5,731 nt of DNA from positions 1 to 5,731 of the forward strand of contig DDFE01000179.1 of the NCBI GenBank assembly GCA_002336985.1. The letters run 5' to 3'. Under the pieces are notes generated by a model. It was not told where the DNA came from and did no database searches. It was given only the letters and a program-made list of their open reading frames with translations. Within the stretch, counting starts at the first letter, position 1, and each line of letters opens with the position of its first letter. Source of the stretch: Sphingomonadales bacterium UBA1936. Its GTDB lineage: Bacteria; Pseudomonadota; Alphaproteobacteria; Sphingomonadales; Sphingomonadaceae. The position numbers and the translations under genes are program-made. Positions 1 to 5,731 of the stretch are shown piece by piece.

Positions 1-68
1 TCACCTAAGCGGCACCAGTGCTTCCACAAGCTCGACGCGACTTGGCCCCCCAACGGGCGGCAAGTCCA

Positions 69-98
69 TTGACGCGCCCAAATGCTTGTCAGCATAGC
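69..98 (+). promoter_or_regulatory. possible promoter of the M28 peptidase gene
   Basis: TTGACG at 69-74 (TTGACGC if the next base is included) fits the -35 element of alphaproteobacterial housekeeping promoters well. The best -10 candidate is CATAGC at 93-98, 18 bases downstream, and it matches only half of the consensus. The position, about 55 bases before the start codon, is reasonable. A 6-bp hairpin (CGCCGG 104-109 with CCGGCG 115-120) lies in the predicted leader. This is inferred from pattern only. Confidence 0.3.
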
Positions 99-151
99 GG
101 TTTCGCCGGACGCCCCGGCGTGACGCGGACCTGCAGCAGCGAGGCATATCG

Positions 152-1771
152 ATGACAATGCGTGGACTCATCCTGGCGACGGCCCTGTGCGCGACAGCGG
201 CCAACGCCGCGCCGCCGATTTCGCCAGAGCGCCTGTCCGCCGATGTGAAGGTGCTGGCGTCCGACGCGTTCGAAGGGCGCGGGCCGGGCACGGCGGGCGA
301 GAAGAAGACGCTCGACTGGCTGATCGCGAAGCTGAAGTCGCTGGGCCTGCAACCGGGGGCCGCGAACGGCAGCTGGACGCAGGCCGTGCCGCTGACCCAC
401 ACGCAAATCACCGGCGGCACGATGCAGGCCGGCACGACGCCGCTGACCCAGAAGCGCGAGATCTTCGTCAGCACCGTCCGCCCCGTCGACCGGGTGAAGA
501 TCGACGCCGCGCCGATGGTGTTCGTGGGGTACGGCGTCAGCGCGCCAGAGCGGAAGTGGGACGATTTCAAGGGCGTCGACCTGAAAGGAAAGGTCGCGGT
601 CTTCCTGGTCAACGACCCCGATTTCGAGGCGGCGGACGGTGAGCCGGTCGCGGGCGTCTTCGGCAAGCGGCGCATGACCTATTACGGGCGCTGGACCTAC
701 AAGTTCGAGGAGGCGGCCCGGCGCGGCGCCCTTGCCGCGCTGATCGTCCACGGCACGCCGGGGGCGGGTTACGGCTGGAACACGGTCATCGCTCCGGGCG
801 GCGAGAATTACGACATCGTGCGCAAACCCGGCGACGAGCGCGTCCTGTTGCAGGGCTGGCTCGAGGGAGAGGCGGCGACGGGGCTGTTCAGGCAGGCGGG
901 CCTCGACCTCGCCGCGCTGCGGGTGAAGGCGCGCCGTGCGGACTTCGCGCCGGTGCCCATGACCGGCGTCGGCTTTTCGGCGGACCTGACCGTTAAGCAG
1001 AACCGCGTCGAAAGCGCGAACGTGCTGGGCAAGCTGCCGGGCACGAAGCGCCCCGACGAAGTGATGATGTACGGCGTTCACTGGGACGCATTCGGTATCG
1101 GCGTGCCCGACGCCAGTGGCGCGACCGTGCGGGCGGGGGCCAACGACGACGCGCTGGGCATGGCCGGGCTGTTCGAGATCGCCCGCGCGCTGAAGGCGAA
1201 ACCGACGGCGCGCACCAGCGTCTTCGCCTTCTGGACGGCGGAGGAGCGCGGGCTGCTCGGTTCCGAAGCCTATGCCGTGAACCCGGTCTATCCGGCCAGC
1301 AAGACGGTCGCGAACATCACGCTCGACATCCTGCAGACCGGCGGGCCGTCGCGCGACGTGATGCTGGTCGGCGACGGGCAGAACGACCTGCAGGGCGACC
1401 TGGTCAAGGCGGCCGCGGCACAGGGGCGCACCGTGACGCCGGAGGCGCTGCCCGAACGCGGCCTGTTCTATCGCGCGGACCATTTCCCGCTCGCGCGGCG
1501 CGGTGTGCCGACGCTGCTGTTCATGGCGATCAGCGGCGCACCGGACCTGGTCAACGGCGGGCGCACGGCGGGCGAGGCATGGCTGAAATCCTACATGGCC
1601 TGTTATCACCAGCCCTGCGACCGGTGGAGCCCGACGATGGACTTCAAGAGCGCGGCCGACGATGTGGCGCTGGCACTGACCATCGGGCGCGACATCGCGG
1701 ATTCGGACCGCTGGCCGATGTGGAACCCGGATTCGGAATTCTATGCGGTGCGAAAGGCGAGCCGTCCGTAA
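152..1771 (+). CDS. secreted M28 family zinc metallopeptidase with PA domain
   Basis: The 539-residue product resembles M28 (aminopeptidase Y/S type) exopeptidases, which use two zinc ions to remove N-terminal residues from peptides. Residues 1-19 form a signal peptide (MTMRG, hydrophobic stretch, ANA-A cleavage site), so it should act in the periplasm or outside the cell; C13 does not sit in a proper lipobox. Residues about 115-270 look like the protease-associated (PA) insert, and the catalytic domain follows. The metal-site motifs are all visible: H310 in HWD, D332 in GANDDALG, E364-E365 in TAEERGLLGS (general base and ligand), D392 in LDILQ, and H444 in ADHF. YHQPCD at 485-490 matches the usual YHxPxD segment near the C-terminus. 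The ATG at 152 is chosen because GAGG at 141-144 lies 7 bases upstream; an in-frame ATG at 158 is less well placed. The gene appears to stand alone. The family is clear but the substrate is unknown. Confidence 0.92.
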   Translation: MTMRGLILATALCATAANAAPPISPERLSADVKVLASDAFEGRGPGTAGEKKTLDWLIAKLKSLGLQPGAANGSWTQAVPLTHTQITGGTMQAGTTPLTQKREIFVSTVRPVDRVKIDAAPMVFVGYGVSAPERKWDDFKGVDLKGKVAVFLVNDPDFEAADGEPVAGVFGKRRMTYYGRWTYKFEEAARRGALAALIVHGTPGAGYGWNTVIAPGGENYDIVRKPGDERVLLQGWLEGEAATGLFRQAGLDLAALRVKARRADFAPVPMTGVGFSADLTVKQNRVESANVLGKLPGTKRPDEVMMYGVHWDAFGIGVPDASGATVRAGANDDALGMAGLFEIARALKAKPTARTSVFAFWTAEERGLLGSEAYAVNPVYPASKTVANITLDILQTGGPSRDVMLVGDGQNDLQGDLVKAAAAQGRTVTPEALPERGLFYRADHFPLARRGVPTLLFMAISGAPDLVNGGRTAGEAWLKSYMACYHQPCDRWSPTMDFKSAADDVALALTIGRDIADSDRWPMWNPDSEFYAVRKASRP

Positions 1772-1916
1772 CGGGCGGAAATCCGCGAAAGGTTAGTAAA
1801 GGTGAGCCTTGTGCGCATGCCGTACGCGGTCGGATCATCACCATTGTGACGCATGTCGAACCATCGCGCGCACGATGTTTCGCGGGCGCGGTTCGGGCGG
1901 TCGGACGAGATCAAAG

Positions 1917-1933
1917 AGCGGTAAGCAACCGCT
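1917..1933 (+). repeat. small hairpin, first AGCGGTAA copy
   Basis: AGCGGT (1917-1922) and ACCGCT (1928-1933) form a perfect 6-bp stem around a 5-base loop. The left arm is the start of the repeat AGCGGTAA, which recurs at 1960-1967, so the ACCGCT arm could pair with either copy. No T-tract follows, so it is not an intrinsic terminator. Function unknown. Confidence 0.4.
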
Positions 1934-1947
1934 ATGGGCCGCAAGCG

Positions 1948-1964
1948 CCGCTGTAGGACAGCGG
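1948..1964 (+). repeat. small hairpin, second AGCGGTAA copy
   Basis: CCGCTGT (1948-1954) and ACAGCGG (1958-1964) form a perfect 7-bp stem with a 3-base loop. It is followed by TAATTT, too poor in T to be a strong terminator. It lies 14 bases after the previous hairpin and shares the AGCGGTAA repeat with it. It may belong to the untranslated leader of the downstream membrane protein gene or to the tail of the peptidase transcript. Confidence 0.4.
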
Positions 1965-2201
1965 TAATTTCGCGGGCGGCGGCAGTGCGCCTGGCGAGAG
2001 GCTCTCCGCGCAACTTTATTGCGGACTGAACGTGAAACTGACAGCCCGCTGATAATTACAAAATTGTATAGAAAGATCAACTTTACACCCGCAATCCGCA
2101 TACTTACGCCGGAAACGTCAACAATCGATGCAACGCAATTCTCTCGACGATCGATACTGGTCGCCGACCGATGATATTCGCTCACATTACTTTGATCGTT
2201 C

Positions 2202-2206
2202 AGGAG
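2202..2206 (+). promoter_or_regulatory. ribosome binding site deciding the start at 2212
   Basis: AGGAG at 2202-2206 is a near-perfect Shine-Dalgarno sequence 5 bases before the ATG at 2212. The longer in-frame option, ATG at 2128, has no comparable site and would add 28 polar residues in front of the first membrane helix, which is unlikely for this protein. Confidence 0.75.
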
Positions 2207-2211
2207 TAATC

Positions 2212-2955
2212 ATGCAGATCAATCACATTCCAAAGGTGAATGCACGGTATTGGACCGCCATTACCATGGCCAGCATTTTCGGCACCAACATGGGTGACCT
2301 TTACGCGGACGATGCGAAACTCGGCATCTGGCTCGGCACGTCGATCCTGGCCGCAATCGCCGCGGTCGTGTTCATGGTGGAGCGGCAGGACAAGTCACCC
2401 CGCGAACTCTATTACTGGCTGGCGATCATCATCATCCGCACGGGTGCGACGAACATCGCCGATTTCGTGAAGCACCAGATCCCCTGGCTCGCGTTCGGCA
2501 TCATCCTGGCCGTGCTGATGGCCGGATTCGCCTGGTTGTCGGCGCGCGGTGACGCGCAGCAGGAACGCGCATCGGAGGCGCGCGGCATGCCGTCGACCGG
2601 TGTCGCCTATTGGGCCGCGATGCTGACCGCGGGCGTGCTCGGCACCTTCTACGGCGACGTCGCGTCGAAGCTGATCGGACAGGGCCCGGCCTCGCTCACG
2701 CTGGGTGCGGCACTGCTCGGCGCGTTGTTCGTGTGGAAGACCGACAGCGGCAACCGCTTCTGGCTCTATTGGGGCGCCCTCGCGATCGCACGGTCGTTCG
2801 GCACCGCGGCGGGCGACTGGTTCGCCGAAAGCCCGATCGTCAACATCGGCCTGCCACTGTCCACGATGATCACCGGCACGGTGTTCGTCCTGATCCTGGT
2901 CCTGTGGCCGCGCCAGGGCGGAGCGGCTGTGCCGATCCGGGCGACGGGGAATTGA
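2212..2955 (+). CDS. COG4705-type eight-helix membrane protein
   Basis: The product is 247 residues and almost wholly hydrophobic, with about eight predicted membrane helices (near residues 13-32, 36-56, 66-85, 90-111, 130-151, 160-175, 183-204 and 212-232) and a charged cytoplasmic or periplasmic loop at 112-127. It resembles the uncharacterised COG4705 membrane-anchored proteins, known from the GT-x2-GD and GT-x2-ADF style motifs at helix ends. Four units of the form YW-x9-[GA]T-x2-[GA]D are present: Y13-D29, Y68-D84, Y133-D149 and Y186-D202, all with the same spacing. Units 2 and 4 also share an arginine (R76, R194) three residues before the [GA]T. This points to an internal duplication of a four-helix half, itself made from a two-helix hairpin. 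The buried acidic residues suggest ion or small-solute binding, but no substrate is known. The start is set by AGGAG at 2202-2206. The gene is monocistronic and ends at a strong terminator. Confidence 0.85.
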   Translation: MQINHIPKVNARYWTAITMASIFGTNMGDLYADDAKLGIWLGTSILAAIAAVVFMVERQDKSPRELYYWLAIIIIRTGATNIADFVKHQIPWLAFGIILAVLMAGFAWLSARGDAQQERASEARGMPSTGVAYWAAMLTAGVLGTFYGDVASKLIGQGPASLTLGAALLGALFVWKTDSGNRFWLYWGALAIARSFGTAAGDWFAESPIVNIGLPLSTMITGTVFVLILVLWPRQGGAAVPIRATGN

Positions 2956-2973
2956 TGATTTGAGGTTGCGTGA

Positions 2974-3010
2974 GGCGGCGTGGGAGGAATCCCGCGCCGC
3001 CTTTTGTTAT
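2974..3010 (+). terminator. intrinsic terminator of the COG4705 gene
   Basis: The arms 2974-2985 (GGCGGCGTGGGA) and 2990-3001 (TCCCGCGCCGCC) pair over 12 bp with one G-U wobble, closed by a GGAA tetraloop of the GNRA class. TTTTGTTATT follows at 3002-3010, so it acts on the + strand. The stem starts 18 bases after the stop codon at 2953-2955. On the opposite strand it lies beyond the dinD stop codon but has no T-tract. Confidence 0.88.
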
Positions 3011-3033
3011 TCGTAATCAGCCAACTTACCGAA

Positions 3034-3896
3034 CTATTGCTCGGCATCTCCGGTCAAACCAACAGCATCGCTGCCTTCAAGCGCCAACTTCGGTACTGCC
3101 GACTTCAGACGCTTATGGACCGACTTGATGTGTTCGGCCGCCGGAATGTCTTCCGGCATCGCCCCGCCGATGCGCTTGATGGCGTCGCGCACTTCCCGCC
3201 CGACCGTCTTGTGCGCATCGATGGCACGCGATTCCGAACTGATGCCTTCACGCGCCAGCTTGTCGCGCGTCTGCGTCATGCGGAACTGATTGGCGGCAAG
3301 CTCAGTCGCGTTCATCCGGTCCATCAGATTGTCGCGCGCCGGAATGTCCTTCACCGCCTTGATCGCGTCCTGCCCACGCCCTGCATACATGCCCTTGTAC
3401 CCGGCATCGTGGAACACGCCGAACATGCGGTTCTGAACCCCCGCCTGACGCGCCGCACCCGACAATGCCTGAACTCCTCGCTCGCCTGCCGACGAAGTTC
3501 GATGCGCTCCACGTCGGCGGCGTGCTGGTCCGACAGTTCCTGCCGCCGTGTCTGCACCGCGAAATATTGCTGGGCCTGCGCGACCGCCGGTTTACGCGGA
3601 TCGCCATTTTGCGCGATCAGGTAACAGGCGAAGCGCGAGAGGTGGTAGTCGTCGACCTCGCGCTCGCTGCGAGATCCAATGGCGACCATTTTGCCGGCGC
3701 CGGCAAAATGGTTTTGCACATCGTTTCCCGACTCCGCGCAAGACGCCATTGCCCGCCGGATGGCATCCTCGAACCGTCGCCATTGGCTGTAACCAAGCAA
3801 CGGCGCGAGGTCGCGCGCGCTCCAGTAGCCTGCGCCATGTTCGTTAGTGCGCTTGAGTGTTTCGAATCTGGTTCGGTCGACAGCTAGATCGGTCAC
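3034..3896 (-). pseudogene. dinD: DNA damage-inducible protein D (DinD), frameshifted
   Basis: Two reading frames together give a DinD-like protein of about 286 residues, close to the 274 of E. coli DinD. The N-terminal part (GTG start at 3896, to about 3469) carries family segments: GYWSARDLAPLLGYSQWRRF (24-43), HF-x5-MV-x-IGS, LSRFACYLIAQNGDP (86-100) and QQYFAVQTRRQEL. The C-terminal part (about 3468 to 3034) continues in another frame with GYKGMYAG, DRMNATELAANQFRMTQT and IGGAMPEDIP. The frames join near 3466-3473 after EEF. Restoring one missing base, for example A, would give EEFKALSGAARQAGV, so a one-base deletion explains the break. DinD is SOS-induced in E. coli and reported to inhibit RecA-mediated strand exchange; the N-terminal half is BRO-N-like. 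A 28-bp perfect palindrome lies inside the coding region at 3685-3712. GGGAA at 3903-3907 is a moderate ribosome binding site. The cause may be real decay or a sequencing error. Confidence 0.85.
3685..3712. repeat. 28-bp perfect palindrome inside dinD
   Basis: Each half reads ACCATTTTGCCGGC followed by its exact reverse complement, with the centre between 3698 and 3699 and no spacer. On the minus strand it encodes HFAGAGKMV (residues 63-71 of DinD), the segment that aligns with HFEEILDMV of E. coli DinD without any length change. It is therefore overlaid on a conserved coding segment, not inserted into it. Confidence 0.9.
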
Positions 3897-3916
3897 GAGC
3901 GGTTCCCATTTAGAGA

Positions 3917-3931
3917 GAACATATTGGCAAC
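3917..3931 (-). promoter_or_regulatory. candidate LexA (SOS) box in front of dinD
   Basis: Read on the minus strand the site is GTTG-N7-GTTC, one mismatch from GTTC-N7-GTTC, the direct-repeat LexA operator known in alphaproteobacteria. It ends 20 bases before the GTG start of dinD. It overlaps a possible -10 (CAATAT, 3921-3926), which lies 17 bases from a weak -35 (TTGCGC, 3944-3949). This is the arrangement expected for LexA repression, and DinD is an SOS gene in E. coli. With one mismatch in eight fixed bases it could also be chance. Confidence 0.4.
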
Positions 3932-4073
3932 ATCATTTGATTCGCGCAAGGCGACACGGTACAGAACCCGTACGCTCTCGCTCTTTTATTGCAGTTTTCC
4001 ATCGCAATTTTTTGGTTCAGATGAGCATTCGGGGTAGCACGCTCTACGATCGCTCATTTAGTTATCTTGAAGA

Positions 4074-4102
4074 TTACAGCATCTTCTCTTTCCACCGATA
4101 AT
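4074..4102 (+). promoter_or_regulatory. weak candidate promoter of the 240-residue ORF
   Basis: GATAAT at 4097-4102 matches the -10 consensus in five of six bases and lies 31 bases before the start codon. The hexamer at the proper 17-base spacing, TTACAG (4074-4079), is a poor -35. The surrounding stretch 3930-4130 is AT-rich compared with the flanking genes and must carry the promoters of both divergent genes. Confidence 0.3.
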
Positions 4103-4133
4103 AGCCCATTTATCAAATGTCAGGGGACATTCG

Positions 4134-4856
4134 ATGACGGAAGAAGAAGAGAAACGTTTTGCTGGCGACCTCATGGGATTTGGCAATTTAACAGCTGTTA
4201 TCCCCGGCAGGATTCCGACCGGTGAGGAACGAGCTCTTTGGGCACGAGTGCGCGATGGCATGACCTCCGACCCCGAAATGAGCGCCAAGTTCGGATTTCC
4301 GTATCCAAGTACGTTTGATGCGCATCTAGCCGCATATCCAAACGGCATGCGCGGCGCCGAAGGAATGAGAGATGGGCAATGGAATCAACGTGCAGCTCAA
4401 TTTCTTTGGTTCCGCGTATATGGACCAAAGAGATTTTCTTCATCGGAGTGGACGGGCATTACTAGCAAAGCAGAGCGCGCTAAAGCGGCTCGCGCCCTAC
4501 TACCCGCAGCTCAAAACGCCATCGAACTACTCATAGTCGGATTGGAAGCAGGGGGGCACAATGGCGGTCCCCCCTTAGATGAACAGCTTGAAGCTGTGAA
4601 CGCACTTCGAAATTTACACTCGGCACTCGGATCTCTTTTAGATATTGTCGAAAAAGAAGACGCCTTAGAAGTGCTTTCGGGGGATTTGGCAGCAAAATCC
4701 ATTAATTTTCTAAGAGAATTCATCGGAAAGGTGAAGAATGAACCCATACCGCTTGCTTCAGGACTTCTTTTGGGTGGAATTTTACAATCTCTCGGACTTC
4801 CCGGAGCAATTGAGGCAATCAAATGGGGGTACGATAAAACTTCAAAACCTAAGTAA
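4134..4856 (+). CDS. hypothetical protein with GHNGGPPLDE motif
   Basis: I do not recognise the function of this 240-residue protein. The N-terminus is acidic (MTEEEEKRF). Residues 20-110 are rich in Gly, Pro and aromatics and look like a folded domain with WNQRAAQFLWFRVYGP at 83-98. Residues 111-136 form a likely helix. GHNGGPPLDE at 141-150 is a motif I recall from many otherwise unrelated hypothetical proteins of alphaproteobacteria. Helical segments follow at 151-200, then a Gly/Leu-rich hydrophobic stretch at 205-228 that could be a membrane or amphipathic helix, and a basic tail (KTSKPK). No signal peptide is seen. The ATG at 4134 has AGGGGA (4122-4127) six bases upstream. GC is visibly lower than in the neighbours and at least five TTA leucine codons occur, which suggests acquired DNA. 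It is divergent from dinD and convergent with nrdB, 38 bases from its stop. Confidence 0.8.
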   Translation: MTEEEEKRFAGDLMGFGNLTAVIPGRIPTGEERALWARVRDGMTSDPEMSAKFGFPYPSTFDAHLAAYPNGMRGAEGMRDGQWNQRAAQFLWFRVYGPKRFSSSEWTGITSKAERAKAARALLPAAQNAIELLIVGLEAGGHNGGPPLDEQLEAVNALRNLHSALGSLLDIVEKEDALEVLSGDLAAKSINFLREFIGKVKNEPIPLASGLLLGGILQSLGLPGAIEAIKWGYDKTSKPK

Positions 4857-4894
4857 TTAGCTTTAAAATACACACTCTAATATTGAATTACTAT

Positions 4895-5731
4895 TCATTC
4901 CGCCGCAATCCCCGCTTTCGCGAACATATCCGCCTCCGGCGCGTCTTCGTTCGCCGGGGCGATCATCTTCGCGGCCTTGCGGGCGTCGAAGCTGCCCCAC
5001 ACATCGCCCCATTCGCCGCGGGTCGCCGCCTTCGAATATTCCGTCGCGCGGGTTTCGAAGAAGTTGGCGTGCTCCACGCCGTTCAGCAGCGGCGCGAGCC
5101 AGGGCAGCGGGTGTTCCTTGATGCGGAAGACCGGCGACAGGCCCAGTTGCCCCAGTCGCCAGTCGGCGATGAAGCGGACGTAGTTCTTGATGTCGTCGGC
5201 GGCCATGCCCTCGACCGGTCCGTGTTCGAACGCCAGGTCGACGAAATTATCCTCCAGCATCACCGTCTTGAAACAGATGTCGCGGATGTCGTCCTTCACC
5301 GCCTTGGTATAGCAGTCGCGTTCCTGGACGAAGGCGTGGAACAGGCGGATGATCCCCTCGCAATGCAGGCTTTCGTCGCGGACCGACCATGACACGATCT
5401 GGCCCATGCCCTTCATCTTGTTGAACCGCGGGAAGTTCATCAGCATCGCGAACGACGCGAACAGCTGAAGCCCCTCGGTAAAGCCGCCGAACATGGCGAG
5501 CGTGCGGGCGATGTCCTGGTCATTGTCGACGCTGAAGGTCGACAGGTAATCGTGCTTGTCCTTCATCTCCTTGTATTGAAGGAACATTCCATATTCGCTC
5601 TCGGGCATGCCGATGGTGTCGAGCAGGTGCGAGTAGGCCGCGATGTGCACCGTTTCCATGTTGGAGAAGGCGGCGAGCATCATCTTGATCTCGGTCGGCT
5701 TGAACACGCGGCCGTATTTCTCGTGGTAGCA
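4895..5731 (-). CDS. nrdB: ribonucleoside-diphosphate reductase small (beta) subunit, C-terminal part
   Basis: The visible 278 residues are the C-terminal three quarters or so of a class I ribonucleotide reductase beta subunit, which holds the diiron-tyrosyl radical used with the alpha subunit NrdA to make deoxyribonucleotides in the cytoplasm. Numbering from the window edge, E26 and H29 (METVH) are iron ligands and Y33 (HIAAY) is at the position of the E. coli radical Tyr122. E86 (FTEG) and the pair E120/H123 (DESLH) supply the other ligands; E86 to E120 is 34 residues, as between E204 and E238 in E. coli. NFFETRATEYSK (223-234) resembles eukaryotic-type small subunits, and Y232 aligns with E. 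coli Tyr356 on the radical-transfer path. The first iron ligand (Asp84) and about 75 N-terminal residues lie beyond 5731, so no start codon is in the window. The stop is TGA at 4897-4895. No clear terminator follows. Confidence 0.95.
   Translation of the reverse strand, partial: CYHEKYGRVFKPTEIKMMLAAFSNMETVHIAAYSHLLDTIGMPESEYGMFLQYKEMKDKHDYLSTFSVDNDQDIARTLAMFGGFTEGLQLFASFAMLMNFPRFNKMKGMGQIVSWSVRDESLHCEGIIRLFHAFVQERDCYTKAVKDDIRDICFKTVMLEDNFVDLAFEHGPVEGMAADDIKNYVRFIADWRLGQLGLSPVFRIKEHPLPWLAPLLNGVEHANFFETRATEYSKAATRGEWGDVWGSFDARKAAKMIAPANEDAPEADMFAKAGIAAE

Larger units (their letters stand above)
1772..2211. other. 440-base intergenic region without a convincing gene
   Basis: The reading frames crossing this stretch have no recognisable protein content and no good ribosome binding site. 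The left part (to about 2000) is GC-rich and holds two hairpins and short repeats: TTTCGCGGGCG occurs at 1878-1888 and 1968-1978, and AGCGGTAA at 1917-1924 and 1960-1967. The right part, about 2048-2092, is clearly AT-rich (around TGATAATTAC and TTGTATAGAAAG) and is where the promoter of the membrane protein gene would be expected. I could not find a convincing -35/-10 pair with normal spacing. No clear terminator with a T-tract follows the peptidase gene. Confidence 0.5.

Noticed and set aside
1..675. Long open frames on the minus strand opposite the peptidase gene, including 89-1609
   Set aside because: They are GC-rich shadow frames with no family resemblance, and the plus-strand M28 motifs fully explain the region.
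1763..1779. Imperfect hairpin over the peptidase stop codon (CCGTCCG / CGGGCGG)
   Set aside because: Three-base loop containing the stop, one G-U pair, and no T-tract, so it is not supported as a terminator.
1811..1849. Twelve-codon ORF (GTG at 1811) after an AAAGGTGA-like site, a possible leader peptide
   Set aside because: It is too short to support, has no run of regulatory codons, and is far from the downstream gene.
1838..2185. Minus-strand open frame of 115 codons in the intergenic region
   Set aside because: No recognisable protein features or ribosome binding site; it crosses the AT-rich promoter-like stretch.
2128..2211. Longer start (ATG 2128) for the COG4705 protein
   Set aside because: No Shine-Dalgarno sequence, a polar extension before the first helix, and a much better start at 2212.
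2980..3624. Plus-strand open frames across the dinD region
   Set aside because: They are antisense shadows; DinD family similarity is on the minus strand.
3988..4014. ATTGC / GCAAT stem followed by a T-run, terminator-like
   Set aside because: Only 5 bp with an 11-base loop, and it lies in a divergent promoter region where no + strand transcript needs to end.
4883..5392. Plus-strand open frame opposite nrdB
   Set aside because: Shadow of nrdB, whose minus-strand frame has all the expected metal ligands.

Overview
The window looks like chromosomal DNA from a high-GC alphaproteobacterium, most likely a sphingomonad (Sphingomonas or a relative). This rests on the GC-rich codon use of the flanking genes, the style of the NrdB and M28 peptidase sequences, the GHNGGPP motif in one hypothetical protein, and a possible alphaproteobacterial-type SOS box. 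The genus is inferred, not proven.

Layout, left to right. (1) 152-1771 (+): a secreted, zinc-dependent M28-family peptidase with a signal peptide, a protease-associated (PA) region and a complete set of metal ligands. (2) 1772-2211: a 440-base gap without a convincing gene; it holds two small hairpins that share an 8-base repeat and an AT-rich stretch before the next gene. (3) 2212-2955 (+): an eight-helix inner-membrane protein of the COG4705 type, built from four copies of one helix-hairpin unit and followed by a strong intrinsic terminator at 2974-3010. (4) 3034-3896 (-): a dinD-like (DNA-damage-inducible protein D) gene broken by a one-base frameshift near 3469. It has a 28-bp perfect palindrome inside its coding sequence and a near-consensus SOS box in front of it. 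(5) 4134-4856 (+): a 240-residue protein of unknown function with lower GC, several TTA codons and the motif GHNGGPPLDE. (6) 4895-5731 (-): the C-terminal 278 residues of the class I ribonucleotide reductase small subunit NrdB; its start lies beyond the right edge.

The genes do not form one pathway. The peptidase, the COG4705 protein and nrdB look like ordinary chromosomal genes. The divergent pair dinD / 240-residue ORF, between the terminator at 3010 and the end of nrdB, looks like an accessory insertion: its composition differs, one gene is decaying, and it packs tightly against nrdB. No RNA gene, CRISPR array, transposase or integrase was seen. The most original signals are the fourfold YW-x9-[GA]T-x2-[GA]D repeat of the membrane protein, the long palindrome in dinD, and the GHNGGPP protein.
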